64,000 nt of DNA from positions 124,001 to 188,000 of the forward strand of contig JAEXRH010000008.1 of the NCBI GenBank assembly GCA_023438065.1. Direction: 5' to 3'. Below, piece after piece: positions 39,602 through 47,437 of the stretch (positions are counted from its first letter, which is position 1; every line of letters begins with the position of its first letter). The notes under the pieces are model-generated. The model was not told the DNA's origin. It saw only the letters and a list, made by a program, of their open reading frames with translations, and ran no database searches. Both the position numbers and the translations under genes were made by a program. The DNA is from Spirochaetota bacterium (GTDB lineage Bacteria > Spirochaetota > Spirochaetia > Treponematales > Treponemataceae).

Positions 39602-40972
39602 TTATTTCGCGCGCGGAAGGCGCTTGAGGAACCGGCCGTCGCCGGGGGTTCCCACGTAGTTGCCGTCGTCGTAGACGAGCTTTCCGCGGAGATAGGTCCT
39701 GACGGGGTATCCCTTCATCTCGACGCCCTCCCATATCGTGTGGTCGTAATCCGAGTGCATGTTCGCGACGGTAACGGTCAAACGCTTCTTCGGATCATAG
39801 ACGACGATGTCCGCGTCCTTCCCGACGGCGAGCGATCCCTTGTCCGCGCAACCGAATATTCGCGCGGGATTCGCCGCGCAAACCTCGACCGCCTTGTTGA
39901 AGGTGATCTTCCCCTCGTTCGCCGCCGACAGCATGTACGGGTAGAGGTTCTCGATTCCCGCGCAGCCGTTCGGTATCTTGGTAAAGTCGTCCTTGCCCCA
40001 GTCCTTCTCGGCCTGCTTGAAGGGGCAGTGGTCGGTGGCGACGGTGGAGATCTCGCCGCGCCTGAGCGCGTCCCAGAGGGCCGCGCGGCTTTCCTCTCCC
40101 TTGATCGGCGGCGAGCACACGAAGTTGCGCCCGTCGGGCCGCTTGTAGACCTCGGACGTGAAGTGGAGGTATTGCGGGCAGGTTTCCGCGTAGATGTCGT
40201 GGCCTTCCGCGCGGGCCTTCGCGACCTCCTCGACTCCCTCGCGGTTCGCGAGGTGGACAATATAGAGACTCGTACCAAGCGCCTTGGCCCAGTGGATCGC
40301 GCGCTTGTCCGCCTCGGCCTCGACGAACTCCGGCCTGCTCAGGTAGTGGTACCAGGGTGACTTTTTCCCCTCGGCGAGAAAGCCCGCGACGCGGACGTCT
40401 ATCAGGTCGGGATTCTCCGCGTGGACGTTGACGAGCACGCCGGTTTCCTTCGCCTTGACGAGAACCTTCGCGAGGGTTCCGTCGTCGACCATCATCCCCT
40501 CTTTTTTGTAGACCATGAAACACTTGAGGCTCGGCACCCCGTGCTCCGCCGCGGCCGCGAACTCTTCGAGAAGCGCGCCGTCGTTGAGATCGGTGACCGC
40601 GCAATGGAAGGCGTAGTCGACGCACGCGACGCTCTCGGCGAGCTTTCGCCGCGCCTCGACGGTCTCGACGATGCCCTTGCCCTTTCGCTGGATCGCGTAG
40701 TCGAATACCGTGGTCACGCCGCCGCACGCGGCCGCGCGGGTACCCGAGCCATAGCCGTCTGCCGACACCGTGCCGCCGAAGGGCATCTCGAGGTGGGTGT
40801 GGACGTCGATGGCGCCCGGAAGGACGAGCATGCCCGAGGCGTCCACGATTTTCGCGCCGGCGGACTCGAGGCCGGTCCCGAGCGCGACGATCTTCCCGCC
40901 CTTCACGCCGACGTCTGCGACGAAACTCTCCGCGGGAGTGACAACGGTCCCGTTCTTGACGATCATATCCAT
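39602..40972 (-). CDS. Dihydropyrimidinase (D-hydantoinase family)
   Basis: The 456-aa amidohydrolase has the binuclear-metal motifs: PGAIDVHTHLEMPFGG, the carbamylated lysine in PSLKCFMVYK, NVHAEN, IVHLANREG and VATDHCPF. Length and CSPPIKGEESRAALWDAL match dihydropyrimidinase/hydantoinase. It opens dihydrouracil to N-carbamoyl-beta-alanine. ATG 40972 is selected for its GAGGAGGT; the frame extends 30 codons upstream without support. It lies 29 bases ahead of the reductase gene. Confidence 0.93.
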   Translation of the reverse strand: MDMIVKNGTVVTPAESFVADVGVKGGKIVALGTGLESAGAKIVDASGMLVLPGAIDVHTHLEMPFGGTVSADGYGSGTRAAACGGVTTVFDYAIQRKGKGIVETVEARRKLAESVACVDYAFHCAVTDLNDGALLEEFAAAAEHGVPSLKCFMVYKKEGMMVDDGTLAKVLVKAKETGVLVNVHAENPDLIDVRVAGFLAEGKKSPWYHYLSRPEFVEAEADKRAIHWAKALGTSLYIVHLANREGVEEVAKARAEGHDIYAETCPQYLHFTSEVYKRPDGRNFVCSPPIKGEESRAALWDALRRGEISTVATDHCPFKQAEKDWGKDDFTKIPNGCAGIENLYPYMLSAANEGKITFNKAVEVCAANPARIFGCADKGSLAVGKDADIVVYDPKKRLTVTVANMHSDYDHTIWEGVEMKGYPVRTYLRGKLVYDDGNYVGTPGDGRFLKRLPRAK

Positions 40973-41176
40973 TTCATTACCTCCTCGCCTTGCGGTCGGA
41001 GCGGCGCTCTCGCCTCCGCGCGATTCAATCGCCCGAGCGCGAAAACGCCGTTCCGGGCGCATGGCCCGAAAGCGGGAATCGCGAGGTACGTAAGGGCCCC
41101 GCCGGTTCCCGCGACCTTCCCGGCCGCGACGCGGAATACACCGCTTCGTAGCCGGGAAGGATCACGCGTCGTCCCC
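40973..41176. other. Intercistronic region with stem-loop
   Basis: A gap of about 200 bp between the transport and catabolic genes of the same strand. It contains the nested stem-loop at 41115-41160. No gene is supported. A second promoter for the catabolic genes could lie here but is not evident. Confidence 0.45.
41115..41160 (-). repeat. Nested stem-loop downstream of the substrate-binding-protein gene
   Basis: CCTTCCCGGC (41115-41124) pairs with GCCGGGAAGG (41151-41160), and inside it GCGG pairs with CCGC. No U tract follows. It sits 17 bases after the binding-protein stop, where stem-loops commonly stabilise the upstream message and raise binding-protein yield relative to downstream genes. 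Confidence 0.6.
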
Positions 41177-42235
41177 TTACTTGGAGGCCGCCGCGATATA
41201 CTTGTCCGTATACAGGTCCTCGAGGGTGAGGGCCTTCAGCTTGTCCATCGCGCTCTTGTCGCCGAGCTCGGCGTAGCTCTTGGTGAGCTCGAGCGTCTGC
41301 GCGAGCTTCGCCTTGTCGAAGCTGCCGATGGGCGCGGCGTCCGGGTCGACGAGCTTCTTGACCTGCGCGGCCATGAACTTCTGGTGGTCGATCGATACGC
41401 TCGATCCGGCCTTCATGACGATGTCGGCCGCCGCGTCGGTGTCGGCGCAGGCTTCCTTCCATCCCTTTACGGACGCCTTGAGGAAGCGAACGAGCTTGTC
41501 CTCGTTCTTCGGGTCCTTGAGCCATTCCTTCGAGACGAAAAGGCAATCCTCCATCATCGCGACGCCCTCGGCGTTCATGTCGACGACGTTGACGTTCTCC
41601 GCGCCGTAACCGAGCGCGCCCTGGTACTTGTTGATGACGAGGCCGTACTCGTTGTAGGTCATCGCCGAGGCGAGGTCGATCGTTCCCTTGTCGAAGCCGT
41701 TCATCGTGAAGTCCTGGTTGACGTACACGGTCGGGAGTCCGAGCTTCTGGAGAAGGGCCTTGACCTCGTACTCGTTGCCGAGCCCCCAGTTTCCGACCTT
41801 GGTCGCCTTCGTGATCTTGGCGGCCGAGTCGATGCCCGCGGTCTTCTTCGAGACCAGGAGGAGTCCCGACTTCTGGAAGATCTGCGCGACCTCGACGAAG
41901 TCGTACCCTTGCGCCTTGTAGGTAAGGAGCGTCGGGACCCACGAGACGCCGATGTCGGCGGTGCCGGTGCTCACGCCCTGCTCGGGCGCGATCGTCCCGT
42001 CGCACGGGGTGATCGTGACCTTCAGACCCTCGTCCGCGTAGTAGCCCTTCGCCGCGGCGACGTAGTATCCCATGAACTGGGACTGCGGCAGCCATTTCAG
42101 GTGTAGCGTGAGCTCGTCGAGCTCGCCCGGCGCCTTCTTGGCGGCGGACGCGCCCTTGGTTCCGCAGCCTGCGAGCAGCGCGAGCGCCGCGAGCGCGAAC
42201 GCCGCGCCGATCAATCCTTTCTTCAGTGCTTTCAT
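41177..42235 (-). CDS. ABC transporter substrate-binding lipoprotein (NMT1/THI5-like, pyrimidine-type)
   Basis: The 352-aa protein has a lipoprotein signal ending LLAGC (Cys24). An NMT1/SsuA-like binding fold follows: LHLKWLPQSQFMGYYVAAAKGYY, GTADIGVSWVPTLLTY, KVGNWGLGNEYEVKALL. HLKWLPQSQF-type starts occur in pyrimidine or thiamine-precursor binding proteins. With the downstream catabolic enzymes, uracil, thymine or their dihydro/carbamoyl derivatives are likely ligands. It works with the two permeases and ATPase upstream. Confidence 0.88.
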   Translation of the reverse strand: MKALKKGLIGAAFALAALALLAGCGTKGASAAKKAPGELDELTLHLKWLPQSQFMGYYVAAAKGYYADEGLKVTITPCDGTIAPEQGVSTGTADIGVSWVPTLLTYKAQGYDFVEVAQIFQKSGLLLVSKKTAGIDSAAKITKATKVGNWGLGNEYEVKALLQKLGLPTVYVNQDFTMNGFDKGTIDLASAMTYNEYGLVINKYQGALGYGAENVNVVDMNAEGVAMMEDCLFVSKEWLKDPKNEDKLVRFLKASVKGWKEACADTDAAADIVMKAGSSVSIDHQKFMAAQVKKLVDPDAAPIGSFDKAKLAQTLELTKSYAELGDKSAMDKLKALTLEDLYTDKYIAAASK

Positions 42236-42305
42236 GTCAGTGCCTCCGTTTACGCGATATCGGAAAAATCGGGAGCGAGCCGCCCCCGCAATACCGTGCC
42301 TTTTT

Positions 42306-43115
42306 CTATCGTTTGCCGCCCCGCCTCGTCGCGAGGCTCTCGAGTCCCGAGACCGCGACGTAGAGCGCGATGCCGACCGCCGACGCGCCGACGATGTACG
42401 CCCATCCGAGCGGGAACTGCCCCGTCGAGAGCCGGTTCCTGATGCCGTACCCGAGACCGACGCTCGCCGACGAGAAGTACTCGCTCACGATCGCCCCGAT
42501 CATCGCCGACGCGACGTTCACGCGAAACGCGGTGAACACGTAGGGCACCGAGTTCGGGAGGCGAAGCCTCAGGAAGGTCGTTCGCTTCCCGGCCGCGTAC
42601 GAGCGCATGAGGTCGAGCGAGAAGGGCTTCAGGTCGTTGAGCCCGCGATACGCGCCGACCGCCATCGCGACCATGCACACGATCGAGACGACAGCCGCCT
42701 TCGAGAACGCTGGCGAGTCGAACCACACGTTCATGATGGGCGAGAGCGCCACGATCGGGATCGCGTTGAACGCGGAGAGGACCGTGAGCCCGCCGTATCC
42801 CCAGCGGGGGAAGAAGGTCGCCGCCACCGCGACGAGAAAGCCGAGCGCCGAGCCCGCGACGAGTCCCGACAGCGCGGTCGAGAGCGTCATCGCCGCGTCG
42901 GGGAGGATCTTTCCCGCGTTCTCCGAGAAGACCGCGAGAATCCTGCTCGGCACGGGAAGCTGGAGCGTCCGGATGCCGAGCGCCTTGTGGAAGGCCCCCG
43001 CTTCCCAGAGCGCGACGACGAGAACGCCGAACGCGACGGGAAGGATGAACCCGAGCGCCGCGTCCGCGGCCCTTGAAAGCGCGACTGTCGATCGGTTCTT
43101 TTGCGTGTTTTGCAT
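42306..43115 (-). CDS. ABC transporter permease (SsuC/TauC/ThiX-like), second copy
   Basis: The 269-aa membrane protein has about six hydrophobic segments and the binding-protein-dependent permease loop YAAGKRTTFLRLRLPNSVPYVFTAFR near residue 170. AMIGAIVSEYF is typical of the SsuC/TauC group. ATG 43115 has AAGGAGG; the open frame further upstream is a shadow of the first permease. Together with 43127-44029 it likely forms a heterodimeric channel. Confidence 0.9.
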   Translation of the reverse strand: MQNTQKNRSTVALSRAADAALGFILPVAFGVLVVALWEAGAFHKALGIRTLQLPVPSRILAVFSENAGKILPDAAMTLSTALSGLVAGSALGFLVAVAATFFPRWGYGGLTVLSAFNAIPIVALSPIMNVWFDSPAFSKAAVVSIVCMVAMAVGAYRGLNDLKPFSLDLMRSYAAGKRTTFLRLRLPNSVPYVFTAFRVNVASAMIGAIVSEYFSSASVGLGYGIRNRLSTGQFPLGWAYIVGASAVGIALYVAVSGLESLATRRGGKR

Positions 43116-43126
43116 CGCCTGCCTCC

Positions 43127-44029
43127 TTATCGAGCCTTCGTCTTTCGCCAGGGGAACGCCGCGCGCTCGAGCGCGACGACCGCGTAATACCCGAGGATTC
43201 CCATCGCCGCGCTCGAGAGCACGGTCGCCCAAAACAGCCCGTACGAGCCGGTGTAGAGCGCGTAGGTCAGGTTGTACCCGAGGCCCTCCGCCGCTCCGAG
43301 GCTGTCGACGAGGATCGACGCGGTGATCGCGAGCGGGGCGGCGATCTTGAGCCCGGTGAAGAGGTAGGGCAGGGAGAAGGGGATCATGAGCTTCGCGTAG
43401 GTCACGGGACGCCTCGCCGCGTAGCAGTGCATGAGGTCCTTTTTGTGCCGGTCCACCGACTTGAGTCCCGCGAGGGCGTTCGCCGCGACGGGAAAGAAGG
43501 TTATGTACCCCGCGATGATCACGCGAGTGATGTCGCTCGCGCGGATCGTCACCGAGCCGATCTCGACCTTGTGGACGATCGACACGACGACCGGCGCGAG
43601 GCCGAGGATGGGCACCATCTGCGAGAGAAGGAGGTACGGGTACGCGACCCGCTCGACGGACCGGAAAAGGCTCATCGCGACGGCGAGCGCGTACCCGACG
43701 GTCGCGCCGAGCGCGAAGCCGACGAGCGCCCTGGAGAGCGTCGTCGCGGACGCCTTCGCGAGCAGTTCCTGGTTTTCCGCCATCGTCCGGAGTATCGCGT
43801 GGAGGTACGGGAGTTTCGACGCGGTCATGCGGTCGTGAAGCACCTCGGCGAGCACGAAGGCGGCCGCCTCCCACGCGACGACGATGAGCGCGATCCACGC
43901 GAGCGCGACGAAACGGTCGGAGGCGACAAAGCGCGCGGCGACGTCGCGGGCGAGCGGAAGGTCTCCCCCGAGCGCGTCCCGTCTCCGCTCGATTCGCGTT
44001 ACCCATTCGAAGGTCTCGAGTCGTTCCAT
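43127..44029 (-). CDS. ABC transporter permease (SsuC/TauC/ThiX-like), first copy
   Basis: The 300-aa membrane protein has a hydrophilic N terminus of about 40 residues and six hydrophobic segments. The EAA-like loop is CYAARRPVTYAKLMIPFSLPYLFTGLK near residue 215. It starts one base after the ATPase gene's stop. It is not closely similar to the second permease by eye, supporting a heterodimer rather than a recent duplication. Confidence 0.9.
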   Translation of the reverse strand: MERLETFEWVTRIERRRDALGGDLPLARDVAARFVASDRFVALAWIALIVVAWEAAAFVLAEVLHDRMTASKLPYLHAILRTMAENQELLAKASATTLSRALVGFALGATVGYALAVAMSLFRSVERVAYPYLLLSQMVPILGLAPVVVSIVHKVEIGSVTIRASDITRVIIAGYITFFPVAANALAGLKSVDRHKKDLMHCYAARRPVTYAKLMIPFSLPYLFTGLKIAAPLAITASILVDSLGAAEGLGYNLTYALYTGSYGLFWATVLSSAAMGILGYYAVVALERAAFPWRKTKAR

Positions 44030-44030
44030 C

Positions 44031-44816
44031 TCAAACCCCCTCGAAGCTGTTCCTGATCCTCGAGACGAGCTCGAAGAACTCGCCCGATTCCCGCATCTCC
44101 GGGACCCTCGGTCGCGGCAGCGTCACGTCGACGACCGCGGAGAGCCTTCCCGGGTGCGGCGAGAGCACGCATACCCGGTCGGAGAGGTACGCCGCCTCCG
44201 CGATGTTGTGGGTGACGAAGACGACGGTCTTGTTCGTCCGTCTCCAAATGCGCAGGAGGTCCTCGTGGAGCCTTTCGCGCGTGAACTCGTCGAGCGCGGA
44301 AAACGGCTCGTCCATGAGGAGGATCTCGGGGTTGATGGCGAGCGCGCGCGCGATCGACACGCGCTGCTGCATGCCGCCCGAAAGCTGGTGCGGATAGTGC
44401 GCGCCGAAATCGGAAAGCCCGACGAGATCGAGCATCGTGTCGACGCGATCCTCCCATTCGCTCTTCGGGATGCCCATGACCTCGAGCGGGAGCCTGACGT
44501 TTTTCCGCACCGTTCGCCAGTCATAGAGGACCGCGTTCTGGAACACGATCCCGTATTTCTTCCCGAGCCTCGCCTGCCGGGGCGACGAGCCCGCGACCGA
44601 GACGGAACCCGACGTCGGCTCGAGCAAGTCGGCGATGATCCTCAGGAGCGTCGTCTTTCCGCAGCCCGAGGGGCCGAGAAGCGATATGAACTCTCCCTTT
44701 TGAATGTCGAGACTGACGTTCGTGAGCGCGGTGACGCTTTTTCCCCCGTCATCCGGGTACGTCATGCCGACGTCCTTGATCTCGATCTCCGAAACCGGTG
44801 AATCCACAAAGGCCAT
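44031..44816 (-). CDS. ABC transporter ATP-binding protein (SsuB/TauB-like)
   Basis: The 261-aa ATPase has Walker A LLGPSGCGKTTLL near 47, Q-loop IVFQNAVLYDWRT, signature LSGGMQQRVSIARAL, Walker B EILLMDEPFSALD and the switch histidine VFVTHNIAEAA. It is the first gene of the importer-catabolism operon. ATG 44816 lies 14 bases after the U run of a terminator-like stem, with AAGGAGAG as ribosome site. Expression probably depends on read-through of the leader terminators. Confidence 0.92.
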   Translation of the reverse strand: MAFVDSPVSEIEIKDVGMTYPDDGGKSVTALTNVSLDIQKGEFISLLGPSGCGKTTLLRIIADLLEPTSGSVSVAGSSPRQARLGKKYGIVFQNAVLYDWRTVRKNVRLPLEVMGIPKSEWEDRVDTMLDLVGLSDFGAHYPHQLSGGMQQRVSIARALAINPEILLMDEPFSALDEFTRERLHEDLLRIWRRTNKTVVFVTHNIAEAAYLSDRVCVLSPHPGRLSAVVDVTLPRPRVPEMRESGEFFELVSRIRNSFEGV

Positions 44817-44829
44817 GGTGCTCTCCTTC

Positions 44830-44872
44830 AAAAAAAAAAGGCGACGAAACCCCTCGTTCGGGCTTCGTCGCC
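44830..44872 (-). terminator. Leader terminator 3 (proximal to start codon)
   Basis: On the minus strand GGCGACGAA pairs with TTCGTCGCC, extended by GGG/CCC around a 7-base loop, followed by ten U. The ribosome site GAAGGAGAG follows directly. Confidence 0.85.
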
Positions 44873-44914
44873 GTACGCGCGCGCGGATTATCCGCGTTAA
44901 AATGGCAATCAGGC

Positions 44915-44961
44915 AAAAAAAAGAGCGGCGGCGATATCCCTGCGGGGGACGTCGTCGTCGC
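44915..44961 (-). terminator. Leader terminator 2
   Basis: A 16-bp imperfect stem (13 pairs including one G-U) around a 5-base loop is followed on the minus strand by UCUUUUUUUU. Confidence 0.7.
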
Positions 44962-45009
44962 TTCCGATCGGTGCCTTCGCGCGTGAGCGGGAATGTACCC
45001 GTTCCGCGC

Positions 45010-45042
45010 AAAAAAAACGTCAATCCTTTCGGGGATTGACGT
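45010..45042 (-). terminator. Leader terminator 1 (promoter-proximal)
   Basis: ACGTCAATCC pairs perfectly with GGATTGACGT around a 6-base loop and is followed on the minus strand by a run of U residues. Confidence 0.9.
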
Positions 45043-45102
45043 CGTTGTCGTTGGTCATGAGTCCGCGCACTGGCTTTCGCCGTCTCGCGTCTCGATGGAT
45101 GA

Positions 45103-45145
45103 ACGGTATCAAATAGCGTGGATCATGTCAATGCATAAATATGCA
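45103..45145 (-). promoter_or_regulatory. Promoter and operator of the pyrimidine importer operon
   Basis: The minus strand has TTGACA at 45131-45126; GATACC or TACCGT 15-17 bp downstream may be the -10. Directly upstream, partly touching the -35, is GCATAAATATGCA (45133-45145), identical to 24125-24137. A weaker copy, ACGCATAAAAATACG, lies at 45171-45185. Confidence 0.65.
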
Positions 45146-45219
45146 ATAAAATGAAAAAAATAGCGATAATACGCATAAAAATACGATCTGTCTTCGGGGC
45201 AAACCGATAAAACGAACGT

Positions 45220-45255
45220 TTCCTTTCTATATAAACAATGATACAATAGTCGAAA
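45220..45255 (+). promoter_or_regulatory. Probable promoter of uracil permease
   Basis: GATACAAT near 45241-45248 is a reasonable -10, with an AT-rich stretch (CTTTCTATATAAAC) before it. The -35 is weak, which fits an activated promoter. The leader is about 45 nt with no terminator, and AAAGGAG precedes ATG 45296. Confidence 0.5.
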
Positions 45256-45295
45256 TCGATTAGCAGGTATCATCCCTGAAAACAAAGGAGTTATC

Positions 45296-46579
45296 ATGTC
45301 CCGCCCAATCATCCAGGTCGACGAGAAGGTTAGCCTCGCGAAGGGAATCCCCTTAAGCTTCCAGCACCTTTTCGCCATGTTCGGAGCGTCCATCCTCGTT
45401 CCGATGCTCTTCGGCATCAACCCCGCCATCGTTCTGCTCATGAACGGTATCGGAACCCTCCTCTATCTGTTCATCTGCAAGGGGAAGGCGCCCGCCTACC
45501 TCGGATCGAGCTTCGCCTTCCTTGCCCCGACCTTCGCGGTTCTCGGCGCGGTCGGCGCGGGCGCGTTCAACTACGCGCTCGGCGGCTATGTCGTCGTCGG
45601 CTGCGTGTTCATGGCGGTCGCGCTCCTCATCAAGCTCGCCGGCACCAAGTGGATCGACATCGTCCTTCCGCCGGCCGCGATGGGCCCCGTCGTCGCGCTC
45701 ATCGGTCTCGATCTCGGCGGCACCGCCGCGAGCATGGCCGGACTCCTTCCCGCCCAGGGGGCTTCGATGGATCCCAAGGTCGTCGCGGTCTCGATGATCA
45801 CCCTCGCCGTCGCGTTCTTCGGCTCGGTGCTCTTCCGCAAGTTCCTCGCGGTGATCCCGATTCTCGTCGCGATCGTCGTCGGCTACCTTTGCGCGTTCGG
45901 GTTCGGCCTCGTCGATTTCTCGAAACTCGCCTCCGCGCCGGTGTTCGCGCTCCCGAATTTCTCATTCCCGAAATTCAGCCTCGACATGATCCTCATCATC
46001 CTTCCCGCGGCGCTCGTCGTCATCAGCGAGCACATCGGCCACCTCATCGTGACCGGTAACATCATCGGCAAGGACCTCACGAAGGACCCGGGACTCCACC
46101 GGTCGCTCTTCTCCGACGGCATCTCGACGACGCTTTCCGGCTTCGCGGGTTCCGTCCCGACGACCACCTACGGCGAGAACATCGGCGTCATGGCGATCAC
46201 CCGCGTGTACTCGGTGTGGGTCATCGGCGGCGCGGCGGTCATCTCGATCGTCCTCGCGTTCTCGGGAACCCTCTCGGCGCTCATCATGTCGATCCCGACC
46301 GCGGTCATGGGCGGCGTTTCGATCCTCCTCTTCGGCGTTATCGCCGCGAGCGGTATCCGCCTCCTCGTCGACCAGAAGGTCGACTACTCGAAGGCGAAGA
46401 ACCTCATGCTCACCGCGGTCGTCCTCATCGTCGGCGTGTGCGGCGTCAAGCTTCCGATCGGCAAGGCCGCGCTCTCCGGCATGACCCTCGCGACCGTCGT
46501 CGGCATGGCCCTCTCGCTCACGCTTTGGGTCCTCGAGAAGGCGAAGCTCACGAACGATTTCGAGTCCACGAAGGACTGA
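45296..46579 (+). CDS. uraA: Uracil permease (NCS2 family)
   Basis: The 427-aa membrane protein has about 12-14 hydrophobic segments and the NCS2 signatures: QHLFAMFGASILVPMLFG at the start, YLGSSFAFLAPT, VISEHIGHLIVTGNI and VPTTTYGENIGVMAITRVYS. It imports uracil with protons. It is divergent from the importer-catabolism operon and shares its control region. It may import uracil while the ABC system takes a different pyrimidine or degradation intermediate. Confidence 0.95.
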   Translation: MSRPIIQVDEKVSLAKGIPLSFQHLFAMFGASILVPMLFGINPAIVLLMNGIGTLLYLFICKGKAPAYLGSSFAFLAPTFAVLGAVGAGAFNYALGGYVVVGCVFMAVALLIKLAGTKWIDIVLPPAAMGPVVALIGLDLGGTAASMAGLLPAQGASMDPKVVAVSMITLAVAFFGSVLFRKFLAVIPILVAIVVGYLCAFGFGLVDFSKLASAPVFALPNFSFPKFSLDMILIILPAALVVISEHIGHLIVTGNIIGKDLTKDPGLHRSLFSDGISTTLSGFAGSVPTTTYGENIGVMAITRVYSVWVIGGAAVISIVLAFSGTLSALIMSIPTAVMGGVSILLFGVIAASGIRLLVDQKVDYSKAKNLMLTAVVLIVGVCGVKLPIGKAALSGMTLATVVGMALSLTLWVLEKAKLTNDFESTKD

Positions 46580-46605
46580 TCCCCGCGTGAGCGTTTAATA
46601 ACGCG

Positions 46606-46637
46606 AAAAACCCCCGGTAACGCCGGGGGTTTTTTTA
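46606..46637. terminator. Bidirectional terminator between uraA and ttcA
   Basis: AAAAACCCCCGG and CCGGGGGTTTTTTT around a 5-base loop provide a U tract on both strands. Confidence 0.92.
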
Positions 46638-46656
46638 TCGCTGTCGGGATGCCGTT

Positions 46657-47433
46657 TCAGTCCGGTTGACGGAGGTCGCGTTCCTGCGTTGCGTCCTCGA
46701 CGAGGAAGTCCTTCGGTCCCGAGGCGAGCGCCTCCATCATGCGCCGCTTCGCGTCGGGCGAGTCGCGGGTGAGCTCGGCGATGCGCCTGCGCATCTCCTT
46801 TCGCGCGGAGTTCACGCCGTAGTCGCAGGTACACGTCGTCTTGAGGATTCCGACCTCGTCGGCGTATTTGATGATCTGTTTTTCTTCCAGATAGCCGAGC
46901 GGCCTGATGAGGGTAACCGGGTACTTCGCGTACTTGAGTCGCATCGGCATCGCGAGCATCTTCCCCGAGTTCAGCATGTTCATCATGAAGGTCTCGAGGA
47001 TGTCGTCCATGTGGTGGCCGAGTGCGATCTTGTTGAATCCGTTTTCGATCGCGTACTTGAGGAGTTCCGTCCGCCGCTGCGTCGAGCACCAGTAGCAGTT
47101 CATCTTGCGGCCTTTCTTGAGCCGCGCGACTACGGGCACCTCGATCTCGCGGTAGGGGATGCCCCACGAGGCGAGGTTCGCCTGAAGCGCTTCGCCGTCG
47201 AAACTGTTCGGAAAGTCCGCCTTGACGTGAATCGCCTCGAGCTCGTAGCCGAGTTTAAGCGCGCTTCGTACGGACGAGAGCGCCCACGCGAGCACGGTCG
47301 AGTCCTTGCCGCCCGAGACGGCGACGAGAATCCGGTCTCCTTCTTCGATTAATCCGCGTTCGAGCGTTGCCTTGAGGACCATCTTCCTGATGATCTCTTC
47401 CGACGACGCGTTCCTGAAAAAACGTCCGCCCAT
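46657..47433 (-). CDS. ttcA: TtcA-like tRNA thiolase (PP-loop ATPase)
   Basis: The 258-aa protein has the PP-loop AVSGGKDSTVLAWAL (about 38-52), the cysteine pair MNCYWCSTQRRTEL (about 111-124) and GHHMDDILETFMMNML, with a third cysteine pair-like TCTCDYG near 201. TtcA-family enzymes bind a [4Fe-4S] cluster and make 2-thiocytidine-32 in tRNA. It lies 4 bases after an ABC-2 permease gene on the same strand, so it may ride on that operon, though functionally unrelated. Confidence 0.9.
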   Translation of the reverse strand: MGGRFFRNASSEEIIRKMVLKATLERGLIEEGDRILVAVSGGKDSTVLAWALSSVRSALKLGYELEAIHVKADFPNSFDGEALQANLASWGIPYREIEVPVVARLKKGRKMNCYWCSTQRRTELLKYAIENGFNKIALGHHMDDILETFMMNMLNSGKMLAMPMRLKYAKYPVTLIRPLGYLEEKQIIKYADEVGILKTTCTCDYGVNSARKEMRRRIAELTRDSPDAKRRMMEALASGPKDFLVEDATQERDLRQPD

Positions 47434-47437
47434 CGCG

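Larger units (their letters stand above)
44817..45125 (-). ncRNA. Leader RNA with three tandem terminators upstream of the pyrimidine importer operon
   Basis: Reading the minus strand from the promoter, three stem-loops followed by U tracts precede the start codon: 45042-45010 (10-bp perfect stem, U8), 44961-44915 (16-bp imperfect stem, U8) and 44872-44830 (9-bp stem plus three pairs, U10). No gene is found between them. This layout points to serial attenuation, though the first could also end a free RNA of about 85 nt. No known riboswitch class was recognised. Confidence 0.65.

Noticed and set aside
36645..39659. Open frame of about 1000 codons on the plus strand
   Set aside because: It runs antisense to the aminotransferase and PreA-like genes and arises from GC-rich third positions. 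It is rich in R, D, V and L with no domain pattern.
44200..44290. Guanidine-I (ykkC) riboswitch, often found near nitrate/taurine-type ABC importers
   Set aside because: Neither this region nor the importer leader at 44817-45125 shows the conserved ykkC blocks I know; only terminators were seen.
44882..44897. Small hairpin CGCGGAT/ATCCGCG in the importer leader
   Set aside because: It is short and has no U tract on the minus strand, so it was not counted as a fourth terminator.
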